NCBI GenBank assembly: GCA_963691755.1
Contig: OY829366.1
Coordinates: 1,550,001 to 1,614,000, forward strand
Source of the DNA: Dinoroseobacter sp013215265
GTDB lineage: Bacteria; Pseudomonadota; Alphaproteobacteria; Rhodobacterales; Rhodobacteraceae
Length of the DNA stretch: 64,000 bases
Direction: 5' to 3'
In this document: piece by piece, positions 53,571 to 62,121 of the stretch
Layout: the number at the start of each line of letters is the position of its first letter
Position numbering within the stretch: position 1 is the stretch's first letter
Notes under the pieces: generated by a model
Told to the model about the DNA's origin: nothing
The model's database searches: none
The model's input: only the letters and a program-made list of their open reading frames with translations
Made by a program: the position numbers and the translations under genes

Positions 53571-54032
53571 TTACGCCTCCTGCAATTTCTTGGCCGCGGT
53601 TTTGACTGCCGCGCGGATACGGGGGTAAGCGCCGCAACGACAAAGATTACCGCTCATCACGATGTCGATGACTTCGTCCGTTGGTTCCGGATTGACATCC
53701 AAAAGCGAGGCCGCCTGCATGATTTGCCCCGACTGACAGTAGCCACATTGCGCCACCTGGTGTTCAACCCAGGCTTTCTGCACGGCGTGCAGCGCCTCGG
53801 GTGTACCGAGTCCTTCGATCGTGGTGATGTCTGCGCCCTCAGCCGTTGCCGCAGCGACCTGGCAACTGCGCACAGCGACTCCATCCATATGAACAGTGCA
53901 GGCTCCACATTGAGCGATCCCGCAGCCATATTTGGTGCCAGTTAGGCCCAGTTCGTCCCTCAGAACCCAAAGCAACGGCATCTCGGCCTCGACATCGACC
54001 TCGTATTCGACGTTATTAACAGTCAGTTTCAT
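53571..54032 (-). CDS. [2Fe-2S] subunit of the IorAB-like oxidoreductase
   Basis: 153 residues. A plant-type ferredoxin cluster is in 'GTKYGCGIAQCGACTVHMDG', and the second [2Fe-2S] domain in 'QCGYCQSGQIMQAASLL' and 'MSGNLCRCGAYPRI'. ATG 54032 follows GGGAGAG. Four bases separate it from the large-subunit gene. Confidence 0.92.
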   Translation of the reverse strand: MKLTVNNVEYEVDVEAEMPLLWVLRDELGLTGTKYGCGIAQCGACTVHMDGVAVRSCQVAAATAEGADITTIEGLGTPEALHAVQKAWVEHQVAQCGYCQSGQIMQAASLLDVNPEPTDEVIDIVMSGNLCRCGAYPRIRAAVKTAAKKLQEA

Positions 54033-54266
54033 AGAACTCTCCCGTTTTCTAAATCCCGCGGGGGCGCGGCTAGACAAAAAGTCAATTTATGTCTATTTGA
54101 TATTTTAGATTTTTGGAGTCAATATCGAAAGTTGTACGAGAGATAGAAATCGATACTGAAGACCGCGTGGACAATGTAAGCGCGCTACGGTTTCGGCAAA
54201 CCCACAATGTCAGATATTGCGAATTAGGCAGGCGTTGCGCGCCTTCGCCAGTATGTCGCGATGGCA

Positions 54267-54365
54267 CTATATCGCCGCCAAGACATTACGGAAACTGGCG
54301 AGACCGGCTTCAAGGTCTTCGATGATATCTTCGGCAAGCTGGTCTGGTTCGGACTGTTTTGACGT
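54267..54365 (-). pseudogene. HsdM C-terminal remnant
   Basis: Minus-strand reading 'QLAEDIIEDLEAGLASFRNV' then 'LAAI' and a stop matches the usual C-terminal helix of type I HsdM ('..LA..I..DLEA.L..FR'). About 30 codons. Possibly the missing tail of the fragment at 41.6-42.2 kb. Confidence 0.55.
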
Positions 54366-54441
54366 CAGCGCTTATGGAACGAAGTAGAGTCATTTGCTCA
54401 GGGAGTGTTTGTTGCTCATCGCAGCCACCGAGGAGTGGACA

Positions 54442-55103
54442 ATGAGAAAGGCAACGAAGCGCCCCGGCGAGAAGGTCGTCAAAGATATCAGGCGCGCCAC
54501 GCGCAAGCATTATTCATCCGAAGAAAAGATCAGGATCGTGCTGGACGGCTTGCGTGGTAGGACAGCGTTGCCGAACTGTGACGCCGAGAGGTGATATCTC
54601 AGGGCATCTATTACAAGTGGTCCCATGACTTCGTGCATTGTCGGACCGACGACGGGAAGGCGTTCCAGACGCTGAACATCATCGGCGAGTACAGCCGGGA
54701 ATGTCTGACCATTCGCGTAGACCGCAAGCTGAACTCAGGCAACGTCATCGATGCGCTGAGTGACCTGTTCATTATGCGGGGTATCCCGTCTTTCATTCGT
54801 TCGGACAATGGCCCAGAGTTTGTTGCTCAGGCCGTACAGGACTGGATCAAGTCCGTTGGAGCCAAGACGGCCTACATAGAATCAGGCTCCCCTTGGGAAA
54901 ACGGATACTGCGAAAGCTTCAACGCCCGTTTCCGCGATGAATTCCTTAACGGTGAAATCTTCTACAGCCTGCGAGAAGCCCAAATCCTGATCGAAGAATG
55001 GAGGAAGCACTGCAACACGAAACGGCCTAATAGTGCTCTAGGCTACCGCCCACCGGCCCCCGAAACCATCGTCCAGATGGACCCAAGGCCAGTCATGCAC
55101 TAA
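54442..55103 (+). pseudogene. IS3-family element with fused, deleted orfA/orfB
   Basis: An orfA start ('TRKHYSSEEKIRIVLDGLRG', from ATG 54442) frameshifts into 'SQGIYYKWSHDFVHCRTDDG'. This joins the end of an orfA helix-turn-helix directly to the DDE region of orfB, an internal deletion of several hundred bases. The rest of orfB is intact ('FIRSDNGPEFVAQAVQDWIK', 'GSPWENGYCESFNARFRDEF'). The end GCACTAACAATCAAATT (55097-55113) also occurs in att copies B and C. Confidence 0.82.
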
Positions 55104-55119
55104 CAATCAAATTTAGGTG

Positions 55120-55290
55120 GGACGTATCAGTTTCGGAGCAAGCGAACCTTGCAGAAATTCGTTTCTGTCCACGTCTCCGTTTTCAACCACTTCAACCAGG
55201 AACGCAGCCTCACCAGCAGACATCACCTTAAGCTCAACCGCACCCCCGCTCTTACCGAGTGGCGCGATCCCTGCGCGGCATAAATCGCAG
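55120..55290 (+). pseudogene. IS6-family transposase C-terminal remnant
   Basis: Reads 'RTLQKFVSVHVSVFNHFNQE' and 'RSLTSRHHLKLNRTPALTEW', closely matching the C-terminal part of the IS6 pseudogene at 47.1-47.25 kb. Only the last ~55 codons are present, next to the IS3 relic. Confidence 0.78.
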
Positions 55291-55352
55291 CGTCACTGTT
55301 CTAGTAGAAACGATTTGCATTCGTCTGACAGCACCAAGGCAGGTGAAATGCG

Positions 55353-56123
55353 TTAAGCTTTGCAAAACCTGATGGGCATATTCGCAGCAATTAAGTGGCG
55401 GTCCGGACCATTACAGCTTAACGCGAGTTGAAACAGCGCTTGCGCTCCGCTCTTCTTGGTAATCTTAACGCAAGTTGGGCCAAATTGGAGCCCCGCTTGA
55501 TCATTGATGGGAACCGCAGAAAACGCGTCTGCAAACACATTTTGGACAGCTTTGGGATCATCTCGTGCAATGTGAAGGCATCTGATCCCCAAAGCGCCAT
55601 TGGGATGGCTCGGAGCTGGATCACCAGGCACGCGGATCCTGACGTCAGTGCTGTCTTCGATGGCAAAGGGAAGGTTGAAATCCACAGAGCTGCCCAGGCG
55701 CCATCTGGCGGTCAACCCATCGGGGCGGGTACGGTGAAAGTCACTGCTTTCGAGGCACGGAAGACCTGCATTTTTCCAATGCGCTACCGTCTTGTCCAAA
55801 TCTGCAACGCGAACACACCAATCCACTGCTCCGGGTGCGCGCCCAAACCAAGACATCAGGCGCCGATACACATCCGGTTTTCTGGCAAGCAAATGGTGAA
55901 GCACTCCGAGTCCACCCGCCAACTTGAGAAGTCTGCGCAACATTGATGAGCGCAGTGAAATCAGTTCGATATAGGTGCCATTTGCAAAGACGATCATGGC
56001 CATTTCCGTGTGCCCATGAGCGCCACCGCGCGTTACCTCAAATCCCAGATCGGAAAATTCTGCAATGGCACGATCCAAGTTGGCAACCGTAACGACAATA
56101 TGGTCGAATTTTGCGGAAATCAT
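55353..56123 (-). CDS. Glyoxalase-like (VOC superfamily) protein
   Basis: 256 residues. The opening 'KFDHIVVTVANLDRAIAEFS' with 'LGFEVTRGGAHGHTEMAMIV' and 'NGTYIELISL' is the glyoxalase-like/VOC fold with candidate metal ligands His and Glu. A second module begins near 'VDWCVRVADLDKTVAHWKNA'. Substrate unknown. ATG overlaps the stop of the DUF2817 gene (ATGA), so the two are coupled. Confidence 0.75.
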   Translation of the reverse strand: MISAKFDHIVVTVANLDRAIAEFSDLGFEVTRGGAHGHTEMAMIVFANGTYIELISLRSSMLRRLLKLAGGLGVLHHLLARKPDVYRRLMSWFGRAPGAVDWCVRVADLDKTVAHWKNAGLPCLESSDFHRTRPDGLTARWRLGSSVDFNLPFAIEDSTDVRIRVPGDPAPSHPNGALGIRCLHIARDDPKAVQNVFADAFSAVPINDQAGLQFGPTCVKITKKSGAQALFQLALSCNGPDRHLIAANMPIRFCKA

Positions 56124-57223
56124 GTGTCCTCATCCCAATTTTGTAACCCTGCTAAAGTTTGTGCGATGATTTTGCGACCTTCGGACAAAACCGATTGCCG
56201 CCACCTTGGATCAGCAGGACAAAAAAGCCCCATCAGTGTCTGTTCGTGCTTTAACTTTATGTCGTCTGAGGCGTTGGATGCAGCGCATTGCAACCAACGG
56301 TCTAACACCAAACCCTCAAGCATCTTCATGTTGGCATATGTGCCAAACTCGATCACTGCGGCTGTGGTCTCGCCCCCAAATTCATGGGCAATATCCTGTA
56401 CAGCACCTATCAATAATCCTTGATAGGATGGGCGGGTGCCTGCCTTGTAATGTGCGCCGCTCTGGGCGACCGCATCGCCCCACCACGATGTGGCCCGCTG
56501 AAACGCGGGCATCTGGGGCGCGTCAAAGCACAAAAAAGACGGCGCGCCGTAGCCTCCGATGCCGGTGTGCCAGTCAATAATGGCGACACGTTTGGCCCGT
56601 GAAAGATGACAACGCCACAAGGCACAAAGCGCTTGGTGAGCCCATTCAGGCGTCGTGCCGCCAAATCCAACACCATCGGGTCGCCAATATTGACCGGCGG
56701 TGATTTGATTGGTCACCTGTCCAAGACCATGGCGCCACCCGAGCCAGAGCAAGGCGACCAATGTGCGACGTGCCTGCGGACCTTTTGGGCTGCCTCTGCA
56801 CAAGGCCTGTTGTACCCGCTCCGACAACGCGGAACCCTCCGGCAGAGTATCAAAATCTATAAAATTACGATTGAGATCGACATTATTTTCAGTTGTGCGG
56901 CGTATCTTGGCGCAGCCATACGGATTGGCGCCATGCACCAAGAAAACGGCAGTGTCCGCAGCGCGTTTGAGGCCAAATTCCGCCATCCAGAGATTTTGCA
57001 TGGCGCTGCCAGCCAGCAATTCTGGCCCATGGGTTCCGCTGATCATGACCAACAGATTTGATGCATCGCGCGGACCGAACCATGCGGTGTCGATTCCATA
57101 GATACCCGCACCCTCTTGTCGAGCGTCCGGGTGCGCGACAAAACCGATCGCTCCGCCTGTGGTCTGCGCCAAATGACGAAATCGATTGCGCGCGGCAGTA
57201 TAAGTGTTCTGGAATTCGGACAT
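56120..57223 (-). CDS. DUF2817 family protein, M14 carboxypeptidase-like
   Basis: 367 residues. Zn-peptidase-like features are 'MISGTHGPELLAGSAM' (H-x-x-E), 'NNVDLNRNFIDF' (substrate Arg/Asn), 'IIDWHTGIGGYG' (third zinc His) and 'AAVIEFGTYANMKM' (catalytic Glu). This set fits the M14 fold of the DUF2817 group, likely a carboxypeptidase or amidase. No signal peptide. A GTG ORF upstream (57315, starting 'MKTKVLRYLGIALMFIALTG') could be a cut membrane-anchor gene but overlaps out of frame. Confidence 0.8.
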   Translation of the reverse strand: MSEFQNTYTAARNRFRHLAQTTGGAIGFVAHPDARQEGAGIYGIDTAWFGPRDASNLLVMISGTHGPELLAGSAMQNLWMAEFGLKRAADTAVFLVHGANPYGCAKIRRTTENNVDLNRNFIDFDTLPEGSALSERVQQALCRGSPKGPQARRTLVALLWLGWRHGLGQVTNQITAGQYWRPDGVGFGGTTPEWAHQALCALWRCHLSRAKRVAIIDWHTGIGGYGAPSFLCFDAPQMPAFQRATSWWGDAVAQSGAHYKAGTRPSYQGLLIGAVQDIAHEFGGETTAAVIEFGTYANMKMLEGLVLDRWLQCAASNASDDIKLKHEQTLMGLFCPADPRWRQSVLSEGRKIIAQTLAGLQNWDEDT

Positions 57224-57702
57224 CTTTCAACGGTTACCTCTTTCGATAAGCCCAATCCGGTAAGCGCAATGAACATCAATGCAATACCAAGATAGCGCAA
57301 AACTTTCGTCTTCACTGTCAGATAAAATCACCTCAAATTAGCGCGCTGCCGTTGATGCCAGACGATAGAAAGGCAAATTTTGTGTCTGGCAATTAGTCGG
57401 GGACCAACCGTTCATACAAGCCAGCTATCACGCTGATTTTAAGAAGTGGATCCTTCATGAAATTTGTTTAACAAAGACGTGGCCGCTAAAAAAGTTAAAC
57501 TGCCTGAAGGTTATTCCCAGCATTCGTAGTACAGCCCCTAAACCGAACAAGAGAGCATGCCGCGCGCCAGTTGCAAGAGCCGGCCCGCGCCACCGTCATT
57601 AACCCTGCGGGGGCCCGTATTGCCTATGCGCCCGTCGTTGGTGCGAACCGTCTGATCTGTTTTCATGCCCGATCAGGGGCAAACAACGAAAGGAGCAGAC
57701 AC
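57224..57702. other. Intergenic region with a relic repeat
   Basis: Around 57495-57565 CTGCCTGAAGGTTATT and the bases after it resemble the 3' end of the membrane-protein gene at 50317 (TTGCCTGAAGGTTATT), a decayed partial duplication of ~70 bp. Nothing else is recognisable before the short ORF at 57703. Confidence 0.45.
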
Positions 57703-57792
57703 ATGAAACGACTGATGGAACTCATCACCGAGACGCTGATCGCCAATTTGACAAAAATCATTGAAACCTTATCCCATTCCTTGAAATTTTAG
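57703..57792 (+). CDS. 29-residue peptide with strong ribosome site
   Basis: Reads 'MKRLMELITETLIANLTK' plus 'IIETLSHSLKF', a plausible amphipathic helix. AAAGGAG ends 7 bases before the ATG, the best ribosome-binding site in this part of the island. No family recognised. It may be a real small protein or the start of a gene truncated by rearrangement. Confidence 0.35.
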   Translation: MKRLMELITETLIANLTKIIETLSHSLKF

Positions 57793-57833
57793 GTTTCTTA
57801 TTTTCCGCGCAGATTGATCAGACCCTGGTGCGA

Positions 57834-58535
57834 TCACCCGCACCCCAGATATTCGCTGTAAGTCAATGCGTTTTGATGCGAGGTAATGTTCTCGGCAAAT
57901 GTGTAGCTCTCGCCTGGCTCCAGCGGGTTCGACGCCGCCGTTGCCATCACAGGGCCCATCCAATTGCCGTCCCATGGGTTGCCAAAATGCAGCGACGACA
58001 TGGTAAGCCCGCTGTCAGGATCGCTCAGCGTATAGGCCGAGCTGACGTCAAATCCGGCGCTAAATGTCTCGCCATTCAGCTCGATATCCTGTGCCACTAC
58101 CTGGGTGTCATCCAACTCCTGCAACAAGTTGTCATCATCCGCCAAATACAGAAGCACTGGCTCGGCGTCCGGTTTCAGCTCAAGAGTAGAAGAGGCAGAC
58201 TTAGTCATCACCTCGCTTGGCAAACCCCCAACGAAATCGGCGGATTGGTAGATCAACATCGCGTTGACCGGCATCCCGTTATAGGTCTCTCCGGTCGGGC
58301 CTGCGGCGGCCGGGCCTGCCCCAGCGCCTGCCGCTTGACAAATCTGTTCAAGCGTTTGGCGGAAGCTGTCGCTGATTTCAATGCCCAAAAGTGTGTTACG
58401 AATATCAGTGCTCAGATCGCGGATCCCGTCAGAGACCACGGTGCTGACCGCAACCCCAAAGCCGACCATGGCCCCCATCAAGACGCCATTATCAACCGTA
58501 ACGGCACCGTCTTCGTTCTTCATAAACGCGCGCAT
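57834..58535 (-). CDS. Flp-pilin-like protein fused to a Hint-associated domain
   Basis: 233 residues. The N-terminus 'MKNEDGAVTVDNGVLMG' followed by a hydrophobic helix resembles Flp/TadE-type class III signal peptides: cleavage after Gly, with Asp in the usual Glu+5 place. After an Ala/Gly/Pro-rich linker ('AAGAGAGPAAAGP'), residues ~95-233 are homologous to the N-terminal domain of the Hint protein at 59259-60344 (e.g. 'PLEPGESYTF' versus 'PLEENQTYTF'). The chain ends 'YSEYLGCG' just where the neighbour's Hint domain starts with its Cys. GAGAGG precedes ATG 58535. Function unknown. Confidence 0.65.
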   Translation of the reverse strand: MRAFMKNEDGAVTVDNGVLMGAMVGFGVAVSTVVSDGIRDLSTDIRNTLLGIEISDSFRQTLEQICQAAGAGAGPAAAGPTGETYNGMPVNAMLIYQSADFVGGLPSEVMTKSASSTLELKPDAEPVLLYLADDDNLLQELDDTQVVAQDIELNGETFSAGFDVSSAYTLSDPDSGLTMSSLHFGNPWDGNWMGPVMATAASNPLEPGESYTFAENITSHQNALTYSEYLGCG

Positions 58536-58594
58536 TGAGTTACCCTCTCAAAAAGTTCCTGCAACCACGATTTCGGGTGAGAGCATGGCAAATC

Positions 58595-58715
58595 AATTGG
58601 GCTAAAGTATGACGCGCCTCAGGTCGGATCGCCTCCATCAGAAAGCCTGCTTCGCGCACGATCACGATGCCCGCCGCGATATCCCAAGCGTTCAGCCCGC
58701 GCTCTTAATAGCAAT
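58595..58715 (-). pseudogene. Inositol monophosphatase family remnant
   Basis: Minus-strand reading 'AGLNAWDIAAGIVIVREAGF' is the second metal-binding motif (W-D-x-A-A-G) of inositol monophosphatase/SuhB-type enzymes. Only ~40 codons survive, immediately upstream of the Flp-like gene. Confidence 0.6.
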
Positions 58716-59258
58716 TTCAAGATATGTGGGTGGGCGCACTCTGTCTTCAGCTTAGCTAGCATGTGCCTTCACGACAGGCGATACTGATCTGTCTCTGTAT
58801 ATTATGCTTCCAACCTCAAGTTTGTCCCGCACAGCGGACACAAACCCCATGCCAAAACTATATGCCAAAGACGGTCGTTTGGGGCTGGGAGCTACGATGC
58901 TTGGCAAAATCTTTATACTACCATGGCGCGACCTATCGGAAGTCAGTTTGGAGCCAACCCTAACATTGCTGCATTTGCAGGAAGTCGAATACGCAGAAAA
59001 TGGTACGAGTTAAAGCGACCCAGATCGGACACTGATGTCTTTCGCACCGAACAGCGGCTTTTTAGCTCACGCTTATGAGATGCGGCATTGCACCAAAATA
59101 GGTGTTAATATCGACAGGCATTATTCATGTTTGGCAGGATGCTTCTGGTCCGCCTTCGGCTGCAACGGATTTCAACGCACTGAAGCTTCCGAAACCCAAC
59201 TGTTAGCGAACCTACCAATCACTGCCTTGTGTTGCGCCAAACCGTTAAAACTCTGAGG
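58716..59258. other. Region without a supported gene between Flp-like and Hint genes
   Basis: Short plus-strand ORFs at 58763-59013 and 59035-59256 have no motif, no consistent frame and no ribosome site. Probably decayed DNA. Confidence 0.4.
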
Positions 59259-60344
59259 TTAGGTCCTAATGCCGATCGTAGATATCGTCGCTGCTAGGTT
59301 CCCTTGTTGCAGGTTGATCTTGGAATTTCGCGATTGCCGTTCCGCAAAGCGCTTCTGGCGCCTGGGAGGTGGTATTTGTCGTGCAGATCGCGGCACATTT
59401 TTTGAGGGCAACAAAAAAGGAAACAGGACTTTGATTTCTTCTAGGGCTTCTTTTGACAGCGCCCCTAACGCGCCCTCGCCATAATAGAAGCTTTCAGTCG
59501 CGATCCCTTCAGCAAAAATGATCTCGTGGCGATCAAGCAATAGGTGATTATAAACTACTGACGTAACATCCTGTGCCAGTTCGATCTTGGGGAACCCGAG
59601 TAGTTTTTTCGCGGCCACAAGCACTTCTTCTGAACCGAACATACGACTTACGATGTGCGAACTGACAAGGATGCGATGTTGTTGTGAGACCAAGAGGCTG
59701 CGTCTTGGAAATCCGGGGCGTAGTGCTCCGGGGCGTATTCGTACCGGATAAAGCTTGGGGTTCGTCATTAGTTCATCGGCGCAAATGCACCGGGAAACTC
59801 TGTACCTTAACCTTTGTAACCCAGAATCGCAGGTCTTGATCTGATCACCTGGTTCGAGGTGTTGGACTTCCACGGGCCCATCGGCAGTATCGATCAGAGT
59901 CCCGCTAGCAAAGCAGGCAACATAGTCTGTATATTCATTGTTCTGCGTGTTCGATGTGCGTTCACTATCAAACGTGTAGGTCTGATTCTCTTCCAGCGGT
60001 ATCGTGGACACAAGACCGTCCACGGGACCCTGTGAATCTCCATTGGTACCGCAATGGAAGCTCGTGACCTTGTGCCCAGTTGTCGTGTTGATGAGGTCGT
60101 AAGCGGTGTTGATTGACGTCCCAGAGCTGAAGGCGGAGCCGTTTATATTTATTGCACTTGAAAGGGTTTGCGACCCATCAATTTCGTCGAAAACAAGATC
60201 ATCGTCGCTGACTTCGACAAGCGTTGGCGTGGCTCCTGGCCAAAGAGTTAAGGAAAAATCAGGCGAACCATCAGCCTGAGCGCCAACTTCGGCCGGTAGG
60301 CTCTCAACGAAATCGTCAGGGCTGTAGACAAAAAGGTACGGCAT
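59259..60344 (-). CDS. Hint-domain protein (Hint_2 type)
   Basis: 361 residues. Residues ~1-145 form the domain shared with the Flp-like neighbour. At 'ACFASGTLIDTADGPVEV' begins a Hedgehog/intein (Hint) module with its nucleophile Cys. The B-block-like His is in 'SQQHRILVSSHI', followed by 'LVAAKKLLGFPKIE' and a basic tail. In Hint domains the Cys drives an N-S acyl shift and self-cleavage; whether this protein cleaves is untested. No signal peptide is seen. It lies at the right end of element 2. Confidence 0.82.
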   Translation of the reverse strand: MPYLFVYSPDDFVESLPAEVGAQADGSPDFSLTLWPGATPTLVEVSDDDLVFDEIDGSQTLSSAININGSAFSSGTSINTAYDLINTTTGHKVTSFHCGTNGDSQGPVDGLVSTIPLEENQTYTFDSERTSNTQNNEYTDYVACFASGTLIDTADGPVEVQHLEPGDQIKTCDSGLQRLRYRVSRCICADELMTNPKLYPVRIRPGALRPGFPRRSLLVSQQHRILVSSHIVSRMFGSEEVLVAAKKLLGFPKIELAQDVTSVVYNHLLLDRHEIIFAEGIATESFYYGEGALGALSKEALEEIKVLFPFLLPSKNVPRSARQIPPPRRQKRFAERQSRNSKINLQQGNLAATISTIGIRT

Positions 60345-60584
60345 ACAGTTCGGCCTGCTTGTGGAAGATTGGCGGCTTATTTAATTATGCTTCACGAAAG
60401 TATCCAAAATATAAATATGTCTTTGGACTTCGGACTTAATTCGCGCGAGATGCTGCAGGCCCACCACTTATTTTATTGGCTCTCGAATTTACTTTGAGCC
60501 GTAATGCCGGATTGATATTATCGCCTTGGGCGGTCCACCGCTATGTTTGGGAACGGAAAGGCAGTCCGTTGACGAGTATAGATA

Positions 60585-60915
60585 CATTTGTGTAGTCACA
60601 ACGCAAATGCACTTTCGCATAGCATCAAATTCTATGGATTGAAAATCCTCGTGCCGGTGGTTCGATTCCGCCCCCCGGGCACTACTATAATTTAAAACAA
60701 TGACTTAAGTGGGAATTGCCGAGCTTGCTTGCTTTTGATTTCTCTTCGCCAAGCCCGGATTCTGCACGGTATTTAAAAATCTCGAATACACCGTTTCTGC
60801 GCAAACCTTGCCGAGAGTGATTATTCTTGCCTTGAACAGTCTGGCCGAGCCAAAATCGAAATCGATGGATTGTGCACTAATAATCAAATTGGCCTACTCA
60901 GTTTGGGCTGATCCG
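60585..60915 (+). other. att-like repeat, copy C (element 2/element 3 boundary)
   Basis: Core 60636-60682 equals the tRNA-Phe 3' part with two small changes. The left flank holds ATTTGTGTAGTCACAACGCAAATG, an imperfect dyad shared with copies B and D. The right flank follows copy B up to the IS3-end relic (GCACTAATAATCAAATT at 60874). Confidence 0.82.
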
Positions 60916-60974
60916 CCTTTGTCTTAGCCCCGTAGAACTGTGCCACTATTTTTGTGTCATGGGAGGGAATGAAA

Positions 60975-61262
60975 ATGGCTCGGAAGCGGTATTCGGATGA
61001 AGATGCGTTGAAGCTTTTGCGCGAGATCGACGTGTATTTGCATGATGGCTTGGACGTTGTGAGTGCGTGTCGGAAGGCGGGGATTTCGGATAAGACTTAT
61101 TACTATTGGCGCAAGAAGTTTGGTGGGATGGGTCGGCCCCAGTGGTCAGAGATGCGAGCGCTGCAGAAAGAGAATGAGCGTCTGAAGAAGATCGTTGCTG
61201 ATCTACAGCTGGACAGGCTGATCCTGAAGGAGAGCCTGGATCATTTAAAGCCCAAGGCCTGA
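60975..61262 (+). CDS. IS3-family transposase orfA
   Basis: 95 residues with helix-turn-helix 'VSACRKAGISDKTYYYWRKK' and a leucine-rich end ('LQKENERLKKIVADLQLDRL'). ATG 60975 has GGGAGG 8 bases upstream. Intact. Confidence 0.87.
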   Translation: MARKRYSDEDALKLLREIDVYLHDGLDVVSACRKAGISDKTYYYWRKKFGGMGRPQWSEMRALQKENERLKKIVADLQLDRLILKESLDHLKPKA

Positions 61263-61285
61263 CGGTTGATGGGTTACGTCAGGCC

Positions 61286-62116
61286 GTGATCCACACCCGT
61301 CAGAAGCTGAACAGATCAGAACGCCGTACTTGTGCGGTATTGGGCCTTTCGAGATCGAGCCTACGATATCAAGCCAAACCTCAGAATGACGATGCTCTGC
61401 GCTTGGCGACGATCCGACTGGCCAAACAATATGGGCGCTATGGCTACCGGAAATTGACAGCACTTTTGCGGATGGAAGGTTGGCAGTTTAACCATAAGAA
61501 GATCGAACGATTATGGGGCGAAGAAGGACTGCAACTACCCCGTCGCCACAAGAAGCGACGGCGGCTCTATCACAAGGATAGCTCTGTCATCCGCCTGCGG
61601 TCCACACATCCCAACCACATCTGGGCGATCGACTTTTTGCATGACAAGTTGAGCAACGGACGGCCCTACAAGATGCTTACAGTGCTGGATTAGTACACCC
61701 GTGAAGCGCTTTGCGTGGCGGTGCGCCCGAATATGAACGCCAACGATGTTCTGGATGTGCTGCACCGGCTGCTGATGAAGAAGGGCAAGCCCGAGTTTAT
61801 TCGTTCGGACAACGGTCCAGAGTTCAGCGCTACACCGCTTCAGGAATGGCTCCGAAGGGTCGGCATCCAACCGATGCAGATTTTCCCAGGATCACCCTGG
61901 GAAAATGGCTACAACGAACGCTTCAATGGAACACTGCGTCGGGAAGTTTTGAATGCGGAGTGGTTCCACACCACAAAGCAAGCCCAGGTCGCCATCAATG
62001 CATGGCTCAGACAATACAACAAAACCCGCCCGCATCATGCACTGAACATGCGTCCGCCAATACCCGAAACCTTACTAGAGAAACCCCAAATCACTGGTAC
62101 TGAAAATGGGGGCTAG
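61286..62116 (+). pseudogene. IS3-family transposase orfB with in-frame TAG
   Basis: The two halves read in the same frame. The first ends 'HIWAIDFLHDKLSNGRPYKM' and 'LTVLD', then TAG, then 'YTREALCVAVRPNMNANDVL'. Homologues have Glu at that place (LDEYTREAL), so a single GAG/GAA-to-TAG change is the only visible damage. Catalytic Asp ('FIRSDNGPEFSATPLQEWL') and Glu ('GSPWENGYNERFNGTLRREV') are intact. Confidence 0.9.
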
Positions 62117-62121
62117 ACACT

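Larger units (their letters stand above)
60920..62119 (+). mobile_element. IS3-family element with a nonsense mutation in orfB
   Basis: 1200 bp from TGTCTTAGCCCC (60920) to GGGGGCTAGACA (62119), imperfect inverted ends, flanked by CTT on both sides (60917-60919, 62120-62122), a 3-bp target duplication as expected for IS3. It carries orfA (60975-61262) and orfB (61286-62116), the latter interrupted by a TAG at 61691-61693. Confidence 0.88.

Noticed and set aside
53145..53945. 266-residue plus-strand ORF
   Set aside because: Antisense to the molybdoenzyme and [2Fe-2S] subunit genes, whose families are clear; the codon pattern belongs to the minus strand.
57043..57315. 90-residue ORF starting 'MKTKVLRYLGIALMFIALTG'
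   Set aside because: It begins like a membrane anchor but then overlaps DUF2817 out of frame and has a weak GTG start. At most a truncated relic.
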